Part shown: in pieces, positions 45,446 to 54,141 of the stretch
Numbering within the stretch: the first letter of the stretch is position 1
Layout of the letters: each line of letters opens with the position of its first letter
Assembly: GCF_020515525.1 (NCBI RefSeq)
Contig: NZ_JAIYEP010000026.1
Span: forward strand, 1-54,141
Origin: Rhodococcus yananensis
Lineage (GTDB): Bacteria > Actinomycetota > Actinomycetes > Mycobacteriales > Mycobacteriaceae
Reading direction: 5' to 3'
DNA length: 54,141 nucleotides
Notes under the pieces: generated by a model
Database searches by the model: none
What the model saw: only the letters and a program-made list of their open reading frames with translations
Told to the model about the DNA's origin: nothing
Program-made: the position numbers and the translations under genes

Positions 45446-46516
45446 GTGACATCTGGGGACAGGAATGTGGATCCGCCATCGGTGGCGTTGGTGACCGGTG
45501 CCAGCAGGTTCCTCGGCGGATATCTCGTGACGCGGCTCGCGCAGAACCCCGACATCGACCGCGTCATCGCGGTCGATACGCAGCCGCCCAGCAAAGACAT
45601 GCAGCGTCGCATGGGCCGGGCCGAGTTCGTGCTCGCCGACATCAGGAACCCTCTCGTCGGCAAGGTCATCCGCAACATGAACGTCGACACCGTCGTGCAT
45701 GCCTCCGCCGTCACCAAGGCACCCAAATCGGGCAGCCGGGTCGCGATGAAGGACATGAACGTCTTCGGGGCGATGCAGTTGTTCGCGGTCTGTCAGAAGG
45801 CGCCGTCGGTGCGCAAGGTCGTGCTGCGGTCGTCGTCCGCCGTGTACGGATCCAGCGCGAAGGACCCCGCGAAGTTCACCGAGGAGATGAGCGCGCGGCA
45901 CCGGGTCACCGGCGCGTTCGCCCACGACATGATCGAGATCGAGGGGTACCTGCGGGGGTTGGCCCGGCGTCGCAGCGACATCGACACCACGATCCTGCGC
46001 CTCGCCCCCACCGTGGGGCACCGCCTCCCCGGATCGGTGTCGAGCTACCTGACGTCCCCGCTGGTGCCCACCGTCCTCGGACGCGACCCGCGCATGCAAC
46101 TGCTGCACGAGGAGGATGCGCTCGGCGCGCTCGAACGTGCCACCGTGGCGGGCCCGCCCGGCACGTTCAACGTCGCCGGTGATGGCATCGTCACGATGTC
46201 GCAGGCCGTGCGCCGCGCCGGTGGCGCGACGGTTCCCATGCCGTACTCGCTGTTCCGCACCGTCGGGCACGCGCTCATGGGGTCGGTGATGAAGTCCTTC
46301 ACCAAGGAGGAACTCGACTACTTCCACTTCGGCTGCGGCCTCGACACCACCCGGATGCGGTCCGAACTCGGATTCGAGCCGCGATGGAGCACCCGCGACG
46401 CGCTGGACGACTTCGCTCACGGCATCGGGCTCACCCGGGTCGTGCGCACGGAATGGATCGACAAGGCCGAATCGATGGTGCTCTCCGCACTGGGAGAGAA
46501 GGTGGATGTGCGATGA
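45446..46516 (+). CDS. NAD-dependent epimerase/dehydratase (GalE2-like, Rv0501)
   Basis: 356 residues, extended SDR. Cofactor site VALVTGASRFLGGYLVTRLAQNP, DTVVHASAV, SSSAVYGSS, and a His-x3-Ile (HDMIEIEGY) where classical GalE has Tyr-x3-Lys. The catalytic Tyr is therefore missing, as I also recall for mycobacterial GalE2, so UDP-galactose epimerase activity is doubtful. GTG 45446 chosen (AGGGG upstream); ATG 45419 would add nine residues. Stop overlaps the acyltransferase ATG. Confidence 0.88.
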   Translation: MTSGDRNVDPPSVALVTGASRFLGGYLVTRLAQNPDIDRVIAVDTQPPSKDMQRRMGRAEFVLADIRNPLVGKVIRNMNVDTVVHASAVTKAPKSGSRVAMKDMNVFGAMQLFAVCQKAPSVRKVVLRSSSAVYGSSAKDPAKFTEEMSARHRVTGAFAHDMIEIEGYLRGLARRRSDIDTTILRLAPTVGHRLPGSVSSYLTSPLVPTVLGRDPRMQLLHEEDALGALERATVAGPPGTFNVAGDGIVTMSQAVRRAGGATVPMPYSLFRTVGHALMGSVMKSFTKEELDYFHFGCGLDTTRMRSELGFEPRWSTRDALDDFAHGIGLTRVVRTEWIDKAESMVLSALGEKVDVR

Positions 46517-47493
46517 CCCAGGTGGCGAAGGTGATTCCGCTGCACGCCGGAACCCGGCGATCGCAGGGGCGGCTCCCCGACGGCGCCTCCGCGCACCCGT
46601 CGACGATGCCCCCGGTACCCGACGAGCGGAGCGACGCGTTCGCCGAGGACATCCGGCAGGCTCTGATCGGGTACGCCACCGGCACGGCCGAGTTCGTGCG
46701 GCGCCGCGTCACCGGCGACTACGAGGTCGACGACTTCGGATACGACCCGCACTTCGCCGACCACGTGATCATGCCGCTGCTGCGGCCCCTGTTCGACAAG
46801 TGGTTCCGCGTGGAGGTCCGCGGCATCGAGAACATCCCGGCGGACGGTCGCGCGCTCGTCGTCGCCAACCATGCCGGCACGTTACCCGTGGACGCGCTCA
46901 TGACGTCCGTGGCCGTGCGCGACCACGCCGGTCGGCCACTGCGGATGCTCGCCGCCGACCTCGCGTTCGATCTGCCGGTCGTGGGCACGGTGGCCCGCAA
47001 GGCCGGACACACCCTGGCCTGTCACCCCGACGCCGAACGGCTGCTGCGCGACGATCAGGTGGTCGCCGTGTTCCCGGAGGGATACAAGGGACTCGGCAAA
47101 CCGTTCAAGGAACGCTACAAACTGCAGCGTTTCGGGCGCGGAGGCTTCGTGTCGGCGGCACTGAAGACCGATGCGCCGATCGTGCCGTGCTCGATCGTGG
47201 GATCCGAGGAGATCTACCCCAACATCGCCGACCTGACGTCGCTCGCACGGTTGCTCGGGCTGCCGTACTTCCCGATCACACCGCTGTTCCCGGCGCTCGG
47301 CCCGCTCGGCGCGGTGCCGTTGCCGTCGAAGTGGTACATCGAGTTCGGGACGCCGATCGCCACCGACATCCACGACGACGCCGCGGCCGACGACCCGATG
47401 GTGCTCTTCGAGGTGACCGACCACGTGCGCGAAACCATTCAGCAGACCCTCTACAAGCTGCTCACCCGCCGCCGCAACGTCTTCCTGGGCTAG
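46513..47493 (+). CDS. Lysophospholipid acyltransferase family protein (PlsC-like, Rv0502)
   Basis: 326 residues. A ~60-residue polar N-terminus is followed by the PlsC domain: GIENIPADGRALVVANHAGTLPVDALM (acceptor His, with a wider spacing than the classical HX4D), LAFDLPVVGTVARKAGHTLACHPDAERLL, VAVFPEGYKGLGKPF and APIVPCSIVGSEEIYPNI. Probably acylates a lipid precursor at the inner membrane. Translationally coupled to the GalE2-like gene (ATGA), as in mycobacteria. Convergent with the HAD phosphatase gene. Confidence 0.9.
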   Translation: MTQVAKVIPLHAGTRRSQGRLPDGASAHPSTMPPVPDERSDAFAEDIRQALIGYATGTAEFVRRRVTGDYEVDDFGYDPHFADHVIMPLLRPLFDKWFRVEVRGIENIPADGRALVVANHAGTLPVDALMTSVAVRDHAGRPLRMLAADLAFDLPVVGTVARKAGHTLACHPDAERLLRDDQVVAVFPEGYKGLGKPFKERYKLQRFGRGGFVSAALKTDAPIVPCSIVGSEEIYPNIADLTSLARLLGLPYFPITPLFPALGPLGAVPLPSKWYIEFGTPIATDIHDDAAADDPMVLFEVTDHVRETIQQTLYKLLTRRRNVFLG

Positions 47494-47505
47494 TCGCCCG
47501 GCGGG

Positions 47506-48495
47506 TCACGCCGCGCGGTCGCGTCGCCGGCCGACGAGCACCGCGACGGCGCCGCCCGCCGCGCCGAGGCCGAGCGCCGTCGGCAGACCGACCTTGGCGG
47601 CCTTGCGGGCCGTCCGGAAGTCCCGGATCTCCCATCCCCGGGTGCGGGCGACCTGACGCAGGTCGGGGTCGGGGTTGATCGCGACGGCGGTACCGACGAC
47701 CGACAGCATCGGCACGTCGTTGTGACTGTCCGAATACGCGGTGCAGCGCTTGAGGTTGAGGCCTTCGCGGATCGCGAGAGCGCGCACGGCGTGGGCCTTG
47801 CCGAGGCCGTGGAGGATGTCGCCGACCAGACGCCCGGTGAACACGCCGTTCTCGGATTCGGCGACCGTGCCGAGAGCGCCGGTCAACCCCAGTCGTTTCG
47901 CGATGACGTCCGCCAGTTCCACCGGCGTCGCGGTCACCAGCCACACCTGCTGGCCGGCGTCGAGATGCATCTGCGCGAGAGCCCGCGTGCCCGGCCAGAT
48001 CTTGTCGGCGATGATGTCGTCGTAGATCTCCTCACCGAGACGGCGCAGTTCCGCGGTCGATCGGCCCTGCACGAACGACAGTGCCTTGTCGCGGCCGGAC
48101 GCGACATCCGCGCTGTTCTCCTTGCCGGTGACGCGGAACTTGACCTGCTGCCACGCGAACTCGAACAGGTCGGCCTTGTCGAAGTAGTCGCGGGCGACGA
48201 GTCCGCGTGCGAAATGGATGATCGACGCACCCTGCACCATCGTGTTGTCCACGTCGAAGAACGCGGCGGCGGTCAGATCCCGCGTGACGGGCTCCTCCGG
48301 AGCGGCATCCGGCGTGGGTTCGCGGGCACCCTGCAGCGCGAGTGCGGCGTCGGCGCTGGCCTCGCCGGCGAGATTGGCGCGGACCTCGGCCTCACTCGGC
48401 CCGAACTTGCGCGACAGCGGTCGCCGGCCGGGCCGGATCACCCGCGCCCACGTCTCGCCCATGTCCCAACCTTGCGGAAACGATCGCGTCGGCAC
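47506..48495 (-). CDS. HAD-IB family phosphatase (SerB1-like, Rv0505c)
   Basis: 329 residues. HAD motif [14 protein letters not shown] (DxDxT with Val-Asn variants), motif [12 protein letters not shown], motif [14 protein letters not shown], with a helical cap between. Resembles phosphoserine phosphatase-like proteins and the CicA group; substrate uncertain. A C-terminal hydrophobic stretch ([21 protein letters not shown]) may be a membrane anchor. GTG 48495 has GGGGAGG five bases upstream; ATG 48462 is an alternative. Confidence 0.9.
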   Translation of the reverse strand: MPTRSFPQGWDMGETWARVIRPGRRPLSRKFGPSEAEVRANLAGEASADAALALQGAREPTPDAAPEEPVTRDLTAAAFFDVDNTMVQGASIIHFARGLVARDYFDKADLFEFAWQQVKFRVTGKENSADVASGRDKALSFVQGRSTAELRRLGEEIYDDIIADKIWPGTRALAQMHLDAGQQVWLVTATPVELADVIAKRLGLTGALGTVAESENGVFTGRLVGDILHGLGKAHAVRALAIREGLNLKRCTAYSDSHNDVPMLSVVGTAVAINPDPDLRQVARTRGWEIRDFRTARKAAKVGLPTALGLGAAGGAVAVLVGRRRDRAA

Positions 48496-48658
48496 TCGCA
48501 CCTCCCCTGGGTCGCGGCGACCGTGGCGCCGCATCATCACACTCGACGAACGATCCGGGCCCAGCCTAGCCCGTGCCCGCCGGTCGTTCCGGGTCGGAGG
48601 AGCACCGTATCAGTGGGTGTGACGTTCCTCTCGGGCGGGCGTGGAGCACAGTGGAGGC

Positions 48659-48949
48659 ATGACGGTTCCTCCTTCCGACACCCCCGGACCCTCCGTTTCC
48701 CGTCACGAGGTGACGTTGCTCGTGCGCGCCGGATGCGGTGGTTGTGTCCCGGCGCGTGCCACCCTCGAGTCGGTGTGTGCCGACTTCGGGCTGCAGGTCA
48801 CGTGCATCGATGTCGACGAGGTCGCCGCGACGGATCCGGATCTGCGTGCCGAGTTCGGTGACCGGCTGCCGGTGGTTCTGCTCGACGGGCGGGAGCACAG
48901 CTACTGGGAGGTCGACGAGGCGCGGTTGCGCGCCGATCTCGCGCACTGA
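48659..48949 (+). CDS. Glutaredoxin-like protein (Rv0508-like)
   Basis: 96 residues, thioredoxin fold: VTLLVRAGCGGCVPARATLESVCADFGLQVTCIDVDEVA with a CGGC redox centre, then LPVVLLDGREHSYWEVDEARL carrying the cis-proline. In mycothiol producers this small protein precedes the hem genes. ATG 48659 with GGAGG directly upstream. The rex operator lies 49 bases after its stop. Confidence 0.9.
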   Translation: MTVPPSDTPGPSVSRHEVTLLVRAGCGGCVPARATLESVCADFGLQVTCIDVDEVAATDPDLRAEFGDRLPVVLLDGREHSYWEVDEARLRADLAH

Positions 48950-48997
48950 CGCCGTGTAGTGCAGGTGAGATGCACATTCAGGCGGGTCCGAGCAACT

Positions 48998-49026
48998 TTG
49001 TGCATGGCTTCACAAGCGGCTACCGT
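48998..49026 (+). promoter_or_regulatory. Rex operator overlapping the rex-hem promoter
   Basis: TTGTGCATGGCTTCACAA (48998-49015) has both half-sites of the Rex consensus TTGTG-N8-CACAA. The promoter -35 TTGTGC (48998-49003) and -10 TACCGT (49021-49026) are 17 bases apart, so bound Rex would block polymerase. NADH-sensitive autorepression of rex-hem is known in Streptomyces. Confidence 0.85.
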
Positions 49027-49095
49027 GGTTGGACGAGACCCCCGGATCACCGTGAGGCCGGACTGTGTGCATCGGCCGGACGAGGAGCCACGAAC

Positions 49096-49995
49096 GTGAC
49101 GCAACAGCACCCACCGCAGGGCACCGGTGCCCGCGGACACGCCGAAGTCGGCGAGGGTGCTCCACCGACGGTGTCTCTGCGTGATCTTCCCCAGGCTACT
49201 GTGACCCGACTCGCGACCTATCTGCGGGTCCTGGCAACACTCGCCGACTCGGGAACCCTCATCGTCTCCAGCGAGGAACTGGCGAGTGCCGCCGGTGTGG
49301 GTTCCGCCAAACTCCGCAAGGACCTGTCGTATCTGGGCCCCAACGGTGTCCGCGGTGTCGGATACGACGTGATGCGTCTCCAGGCGCGGATCGAGCACGT
49401 CCTCGGCCTCGACCGCGGGCACCGGGTCGTTCTCGTCGGCGTCGGTGATCTCGGTCGCGCCCTCGCCCGGTACCCGGGTTTCGACCACCGCGGTTTCACG
49501 ATGGCCGGGTTGTTCGACGTCGATCCGGCGGTCGTCGGCACCGTCGTATCCGGGCTGACGGTGCGGCACGTCGACGAACTGGAAGCGGGTGCCCGCGAAC
49601 TCGGTGCGACGGTCGCCGTCGTCGCCACACCCGACGACGCCGCTCAGCACGTGTGCGACGTGCTGGTCCGGTCCGGTGTGCGCAGCATCCTGAGCTTCGC
49701 GCCGACGGAACCGGACGTCCCCGAGCATGTGGAGGTCCGCCGCGTCGATCTCGCCGTCGAGATGCAGGTGCTGTCGTTCGACAGCACCCGCAACGACGAA
49801 CTCGCACACGCTGCCGGGGGCGAGCCTCCCGCCGGGCTGCCTCCCCGTGGTCCTCGGGGGACCGCGGTGGCCGCACCGGGCACAGCAGCCCGGAATGTCA
49901 GTACTGCACCGGGCAGGGCCCGCAGTGTCAGCACCGGAAATGCCGCGACCCTCGGGCCGGCAGCGACCAGAAACGGATCGGTGATCGCACCGTGA
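49096..49995 (+). CDS. rex: Redox-sensing transcriptional repressor Rex
   Basis: 299 residues. N-terminal winged helix ([46 protein letters not shown], about 36-81) and NAD(H)-binding Rossmann domain ([22 protein letters not shown] at 115-120). It senses the NADH/NAD+ ratio and leaves DNA when NADH is high. The last ~60 residues are a Pro/Ala/Gly/Thr-rich tail not needed for the fold. GTG 49096 has GAGGAG upstream. Stop overlaps hemA (GTGA). M. tuberculosis lacks rex at this locus as I recall. Confidence 0.95.
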   Translation: MTQQHPPQGTGARGHAEVGEGAPPTVSLRDLPQATVTRLATYLRVLATLADSGTLIVSSEELASAAGVGSAKLRKDLSYLGPNGVRGVGYDVMRLQARIEHVLGLDRGHRVVLVGVGDLGRALARYPGFDHRGFTMAGLFDVDPAVVGTVVSGLTVRHVDELEAGARELGATVAVVATPDDAAQHVCDVLVRSGVRSILSFAPTEPDVPEHVEVRRVDLAVEMQVLSFDSTRNDELAHAAGGEPPAGLPPRGPRGTAVAAPGTAARNVSTAPGRARSVSTGNAATLGPAATRNGSVIAP

Positions 49996-51431
49996 GTGTT
50001 CTCCTCGTCGGCATATCCCATCGGAGCGCGCCGGTCTCGGTTCTCGAGAAGGTGGCCGTCGCCGATACGGATCGGCCGAAGCTGACCGACAAGATGATGG
50101 CCTCCGACCACATCTCGGAGGTGATGATCGTCTCGACCTGCAACCGGGTCGAGATCTACGCGGTCGTCGACGCCTTCCACGGCGCGCTCGCCGAGGTCAG
50201 CGATCTGCTCGCCGAGCACTCCGGTCTCCTCGCCGCGGATCTGCACCGGCACGCGTACGTGCGGTACAGCGAGGCCGCGGCAGAACACCTGTTCTCGGTG
50301 GCGAGCGGTCTCGACTCGATGGTCGTCGGAGAACAACAGATCCTCGGTCAGATCCGCGCCGCGTACGCCAGCGCCGATGCGCAGCAGGCCGCCGGACGCG
50401 CACTCCACGAACTCGCGCAGCAGGCGTTGCACGTGGGCAAGCGCGTGCACACCGAGACCGGCATCGACGCCGCCGGTGCATCCGTGGTCTCGGTGGCGCT
50501 GGACAAGGCGGGAGCCCTGTTCGACGGCGGACTGGTGGGCCGCACCGCCGCCGTCATCGGTGCCGGTGCCATGGGGGGGCTCGCCGTCGCGCACCTCACC
50601 CGCGCCGGAATCGGGCGGATCGTGCTGGTCAACCGCACCCGCGACCGCGCCGAACGGCTCGCCGACACGGCCCGGGGCAACGGGGTCGACGCCGACGTGG
50701 TCGACTTCGGTGAGCTCGCGGCGGCACTCGCATCGGCCGATGTCGCGGTCACGTGCACCGGCGCGGTCGGCACCGTCGTCACCCTCGCCGACGCCCACCG
50801 TGCCCTCGCCCAGCCCGACCGCGGTGCACGACCCATCGCCATCTGCGACCTCGGACTTCCCCGCGACGTGGACGCCGCGGTCGCCGGTCTGCCCGGCGTG
50901 ACGGTGTTCGACATGGAGTCGCTGCAACGCGACCCCGCCGCCGGAGCGGCCGCCACCGACGCGGAGTCGGCGCAGGCGATCGTCGCGGCGGAACTCGCGG
51001 ACTATCTCACCGCGCAGCGCCTCGCCGAGGTCACCCCGACGGTCACCGCGCTGCGGCAACGCGCCGCCGAGGTCGTCGAGGGCGAACTGATGCGTCTCGA
51101 ATCCCGACTTCCCGACCTCGACGACGGGCAGCGGGGCGAGGTCGCCCGCACCGTGCGCCGCGTCGTCGACAAGTTGCTGCACGCGCCGACGGTGCGGGTC
51201 AAACAACTCGCATCGACGCCGGGTGGCGACCAGTACGCGGAAGCGCTCCGCGAGCTGTTCGAGCTGCGGCCCGGAGCGGCCGAGGCCGTCGCCGCACCCC
51301 GGAAGGACCTGGAGGTACTCAAGGAGCTGGGGTCGCTGGGCGATCCGAGCACGTCGGCGGATCTGTCCGCTGCGCTCGACCCGGCCCTGACGACGGAGCT
51401 GAGCGCTCCACGAAAGGACGGACAGGCATGA
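49992..51431 (+). CDS. hemA: Glutamyl-tRNA reductase
   Basis: First enzyme of the C5 route to heme: reduces glutamyl-tRNA(Glu) to glutamate-1-semialdehyde. 479 residues. Catalytic Cys in [11 protein letters not shown] (C50), [18 protein letters not shown], Rossmann [17 protein letters not shown] and the C-terminal dimerisation helix. A Gly-Met-Gly-Gly replaces the commoner GxGEM. Overlaps rex and hemC by four bases each, so the operon is translationally coupled. Confidence 0.97.
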   Translation: MSVLLVGISHRSAPVSVLEKVAVADTDRPKLTDKMMASDHISEVMIVSTCNRVEIYAVVDAFHGALAEVSDLLAEHSGLLAADLHRHAYVRYSEAAAEHLFSVASGLDSMVVGEQQILGQIRAAYASADAQQAAGRALHELAQQALHVGKRVHTETGIDAAGASVVSVALDKAGALFDGGLVGRTAAVIGAGAMGGLAVAHLTRAGIGRIVLVNRTRDRAERLADTARGNGVDADVVDFGELAAALASADVAVTCTGAVGTVVTLADAHRALAQPDRGARPIAICDLGLPRDVDAAVAGLPGVTVFDMESLQRDPAAGAAATDAESAQAIVAAELADYLTAQRLAEVTPTVTALRQRAAEVVEGELMRLESRLPDLDDGQRGEVARTVRRVVDKLLHAPTVRVKQLASTPGGDQYAEALRELFELRPGAAEAVAAPRKDLEVLKELGSLGDPSTSADLSAALDPALTTELSAPRKDGQA

Positions 51432-52426
51432 GCACCGAAGCCGCATCCGCCACACCGATCGACGCCGCCGGCGCGCAACGCACACTGCGTATCGGTACCC
51501 GCGGAAGCCTGCTCGCCACCACCCAGGCGGGCACGGTCCGGGATGCACTGATCGCGGCCGGGCATCCGGCCGAACTGGTGGTCATCACGACCAAGGGAGA
51601 CGTCACGGCCGGGCCGGTGCAGCGCATCGGCGTCGGCGTGTTCACGGCGGAACTGCGCGAGGCGCTCCTCGCCGGTGACGTCGATCTCGCGGTCCACTCG
51701 TACAAGGACCTCCCCACACAGCAGGACGAACGGCTCGTCGTCGCGGCGGTCCCGCCGCGTGAGGATCCGCGTGACGCGCTCGTGGCCCGCGACGGTCTCG
51801 TTCTCGGGGAACTGCCGCCCGGATCGAAGGTGGGTACGTCGGCGCCGCGGCGCCGCGCCCAGCTCGCGGCGCTGGGCCTGGGCCTGGAACTCCAGGAACT
51901 GCGCGGCAACATCGACACCCGCATCGGCAAGGTCGACTCCGGTGAGCTCGACGCCATCGTCATCGCCCGCGCCGGGCTGTCGCGGATCGGCCGGCTCGAC
52001 CGGGTGACCGAAGCCCTCGAACCCGTGCAGATGCTGCCCGCACCGTCGCAGGGTGCGCTCGCCGTCGAATGCCGGGCCGACGACCCCTCGATGATCGAGC
52101 TGCTCACCGAACTCGACGACGCCCCCAGCCGTGCCGCCGTCCTCGCGGAACGGGCGCTGCTCGCGGAACTCGAAGCCGGCTGCACCGCGCCGGTGGGTGC
52201 GATCGCGGAGGTCGTCGAATCCCTCGACGACGACGGGCGCGTCATCGACGAGTTGTCGGTGCGGGGGTGCGCCGCCGCCCTCGACGGATCGGATGTGATC
52301 CGTGCGAGCGCGGTGGGGTCGCCCGACCGGGCCGAGGAACTCGGTCGTGCGGTCGCCCGTGAGCTGCTCGATCTCGGTGCGCGAGAACTGATCGTCACCG
52401 AATCGTCGGATACCGCCGATGATTGA
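51428..52426 (+). CDS. hemC: Hydroxymethylbilane synthase (porphobilinogen deaminase)
   Basis: Polymerises four porphobilinogens into hydroxymethylbilane. 332 residues. [10 protein letters not shown] at the start, [31 protein letters not shown], catalytic Asp in [14 protein letters not shown], and cofactor-attaching C252 in [14 protein letters not shown] 51428 overlaps the hemA stop. Confidence 0.97.
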   Translation: MSTEAASATPIDAAGAQRTLRIGTRGSLLATTQAGTVRDALIAAGHPAELVVITTKGDVTAGPVQRIGVGVFTAELREALLAGDVDLAVHSYKDLPTQQDERLVVAAVPPREDPRDALVARDGLVLGELPPGSKVGTSAPRRRAQLAALGLGLELQELRGNIDTRIGKVDSGELDAIVIARAGLSRIGRLDRVTEALEPVQMLPAPSQGALAVECRADDPSMIELLTELDDAPSRAAVLAERALLAELEAGCTAPVGAIAEVVESLDDDGRVIDELSVRGCAAALDGSDVIRASAVGSPDRAEELGRAVARELLDLGARELIVTESSDTADD

Positions 52427-52486
52427 CGTCGCCGCCCGTAACCGCTGTTCCCTTATCGCAGATTTGATTGCACTGGAGATTGACCG

Positions 52487-54052
52487 ATGAGCCGAGTCCG
52501 TAAGAACGCCCCCGGACGGATCCTGTTCGTGGGATCGGGTCCGGGCGACCCGGCGTTGCTCACCGTGCGCGCCCGCGACGTGCTGACGTCCGCGACGATC
52601 GCCTTCACCGACCCCGACGTCGACAAGGACGTCGTCGAACTGGTGGGTGCCGATCACGGTACCGACCCGGAGACCGGGGAACCGGTGACCGAGGTCCGGC
52701 CCGCTCTGGGAGAACCCGCCGAGGTCGCGAAGACGCTCGTCGCCGAGGCGAAGGCCGGCCACGACGTCGTGCGTCTGGTCGCCGGCGACCCGTTGACGAC
52801 CGATTCCGTGATCGCCGAGGTCACCGCGGTGGCCCGCACCCAGGTGCTGTTCGAGGTGCTGCCGGGCCTGCCGTCCGGGTCGGCGGTACCGAGCTACGCG
52901 GGTATGGCTCTCGGCTCGTGCCACACCGAGGCCGACGTGCGCGGCGAGGTCGACTGGGCGGCGTTGGCCGCGGCCCCCGGACCGCTGGTCCTGCACGCGA
53001 CGTCCGGGCACCTGGCCGAGACGGCGAGCGCGCTCGTCGAGCACGGTCTCGCACCGCAGACGCCCGCGGCGATCACCGTGCGCGGCACCACCCGTCAACA
53101 GCGCACCGTCGAGGCGACCCTGGCGACGCTCAACGACGCCGGATCCGAACTGGTCGGTTCGCTGGTCGTGACCGTCGGCAAGATCGTCGGGCAGCGCAAC
53201 AAGATGTCGTGGTGGGAGTCGCGCGCCCTGTACGGCTGGACCGTGCTCGTACCGCGCACGAAGGAACAGGCCGGGGAGATGAGCGACCGACTGGTGTCGC
53301 ACGGTGCCATCCCCATCGAGGTGCCGACGATCTCGGTGGAGCCGCCGCGGAGCCCCGCGCAGATGGAACGCGCCGTCAAGGGCCTGGTGGACGGTCGCTA
53401 CCAGTGGGTGGTGTTCACCTCCACCAACGCGGTGCGCGCGGTGTGGGAGAAGTTCGAGGAGTTCGGGCTGGACGCGCGGGCCTTCTCGGGCGTGAAGATC
53501 GCGTGTGTGGGGCAGGCGACGGCCGCGAAGGTGCGGTCGTTCGGGATCACACCGGAGCTCGTCCCGACGGGCGAACAGTCGTCGGAGGGGCTGCTCGCCG
53601 AGTTCGCGCCGTACGACGACGTGTTCGATCCGGTCAATCGGGTGCTGTTGCCGCGCGCCGACATCGCCACCGAGACCCTCGCGGAGGGGCTCCGGGAACG
53701 GGGCTGGGAGATCGACGACGTCACCGCGTACCGCACCGTGCGGGCCGCGCCGCCGCCGGCGGAGACCCGCGAGATGATCAAGACCGGCGGATTCGACGCG
53801 GTGTGCTTCACGTCGTCGTCGACGGTCCGGAACCTGGTCGGTATCGCGGGTAAGCCGCACGCACGCACGATCGTCGCGTGCATCGGCCCGAAGACGGCGG
53901 AGACCGCCATCGAGTTCGGGTTGCGGGTGGACGTGCAGCCGGAGACCGCGCAGGTCGGTCCGCTCGTGGAGGCTCTCGCCGAGCATGCGGCACGCCTCCG
54001 CGCGGAGGGGGCACTGCCTCCGCCGCGGAAGAAGTCCCGCGCCCGTCGCTGA
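52487..54052 (+). CDS. hemD: CobA/HemD fusion: SUMT-like domain plus uroporphyrinogen-III synthase
   Basis: 521 residues in two parts. The N-terminal ~245 look like a tetrapyrrole methyltransferase (RILFVGSGPGDPALLTVRARDVL, VRLVAGDPLTTDS, GLPSGSAVPSYAGM, VGKIVGQRNKMSWWE), the C-terminal ~255 are uroporphyrinogen-III synthase (GWTVLVPRTKEQAGEMSDRL, WVVFTSTNAVRAVWEKF, ACVGQATAAKVRSFG, AVCFTSSSTVRNLVG, ACIGPKTAETA). The SUMT half lacks several usual residues after GDP, so its methylation activity is doubtful. It lies 60 bases after hemC. Confidence 0.95.
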   Translation: MSRVRKNAPGRILFVGSGPGDPALLTVRARDVLTSATIAFTDPDVDKDVVELVGADHGTDPETGEPVTEVRPALGEPAEVAKTLVAEAKAGHDVVRLVAGDPLTTDSVIAEVTAVARTQVLFEVLPGLPSGSAVPSYAGMALGSCHTEADVRGEVDWAALAAAPGPLVLHATSGHLAETASALVEHGLAPQTPAAITVRGTTRQQRTVEATLATLNDAGSELVGSLVVTVGKIVGQRNKMSWWESRALYGWTVLVPRTKEQAGEMSDRLVSHGAIPIEVPTISVEPPRSPAQMERAVKGLVDGRYQWVVFTSTNAVRAVWEKFEEFGLDARAFSGVKIACVGQATAAKVRSFGITPELVPTGEQSSEGLLAEFAPYDDVFDPVNRVLLPRADIATETLAEGLRERGWEIDDVTAYRTVRAAPPPAETREMIKTGGFDAVCFTSSSTVRNLVGIAGKPHARTIVACIGPKTAETAIEFGLRVDVQPETAQVGPLVEALAEHAARLRAEGALPPPRKKSRARR

Positions 54053-54055
54053 CCC

Positions 54056-54093
54056 GTGCGCACTTCTGGTAGCCAGAGCTACCAGAAGTGCGC
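54056..54093 (+). terminator. Palindromic hairpin, copy 2 of the dispersed element
   Basis: Left arm GTGCGCACTTCTGGTAGC (54056-54073), identical to copy 1, loop CAGA, right arm complementary over 16 bases (54078-54093). It lies three bases after the hemD stop and 27 bases before the hemB start. Confidence 0.8.
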
Positions 54094-54120
54094 CCGGCAC
54101 GGAGGGAGAGGCTTGCCGCG

Positions 54121-54141
54121 ATGTACCCCGCAGTCCGTCCC
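54121..54141 (+). CDS. hemB: Delta-aminolevulinic acid dehydratase, first codons only (partial)
   Basis: The window ends seven codons into a frame (MYPAVRP) that starts after GGAGGGAGAGG. Position right after hemD and the short N-terminus are what is expected for hemB in this gene order; identity rests on synteny. Confidence 0.6.

Noticed and set aside
45446-46516. Functional UDP-glucose 4-epimerase
   Set aside because: The catalytic Tyr-x3-Lys is not seen (HDMIE in its place), so the gene is described only as an epimerase/dehydratase family member.

Overview
The window is high-GC actinobacterial chromosome, most likely Rhodococcus or a close relative in the Nocardiaceae. Evidence for this is the mycothiol gene mshA, SenX3-RegX3, an HbhA/MLDS-type lysine-tailed protein, an Rpf, LppP/LprE and DUF2993 proteins, and a 33-residue bS22 gene. 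From about 10.2 kb to the end the gene order follows the Mycobacterium tuberculosis Rv0474-Rv0511 segment as I remember it: XRE regulator, hbhA, DUF2516, deoC, DUF2993, DUF2505, murB, SDR, ROK, mshA, YbjN, gpm, senX3-regX3, DUF3109, ppx, membrane protein, TIM barrel, thioesterase, proC, HTH, bS22, galE-like, acyltransferase, serB1-like, glutaredoxin, hemA-hemC-hemD-hemB. Genes inserted relative to that order include the AurF-like oxygenase, purU, a methyltransferase, DUF2804, a PIG-L deacetylase, rpf, an acyl-CoA ligase, two flavoprotein genes, a MerR pair and rex.

Region by region. 0-8 kb is a stress-flavoured block: alcohol dehydrogenase, SigF with its anti-sigma factor UsfX/RsbW and a nearby STAS protein, trehalose-phosphate synthase, a DUF5709 acidic protein, a reductase-like protein, a PPK2 polyphosphate kinase and a TetR/DUF4873 pair. 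8.7-12 kb holds DUF445, then the XRE regulator plus HbhA/MLDS lipid-droplet protein module and DUF2516. 12-18 kb is metabolic (AurF-like diiron oxygenase, hydrolase, purU, deoC). 18-23 kb holds DUF2505 proteins, murB and an SDR. 23-29 kb holds a ROK regulator, lipoprotein, PIG-L deacetylase, hydrolase, mshA and a YbjN protein. 29-35 kb holds a long non-coding leader in front of rpf, an acyl-CoA ligase, an FAD monooxygenase and a decayed flavoprotein pseudogene. 35-48 kb is conserved core (gpm, senX3-regX3, ppx, proC, bS22, acyltransferase). 48.6-54.1 kb is a redox-controlled rex-hemA-hemC-hemD operon ending at the first codons of hemB.

The most interesting signals are in the spaces between genes. 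About ten genes have a TANNNT -10 box 6-8 bases before an ATG/GTG, with no Shine-Dalgarno sequence, which predicts leaderless mRNAs. Two divergent pairs (DUF2505/murB and DUF3109/ppx) have back-to-back or overlapping -10 boxes. A perfect CRP/GlxR site sits exactly at the centre of the terminator hairpin after rpf. A perfect Rex operator covers the -35 of the rex-hem promoter. A 40-bp dyad lies between a MerR gene and a membrane-protein gene. A 36-40 bp palindrome, nearly identical except in its loop, follows deoC and hemD. I see no CRISPR array, insertion sequence, tRNA or rRNA in the window.
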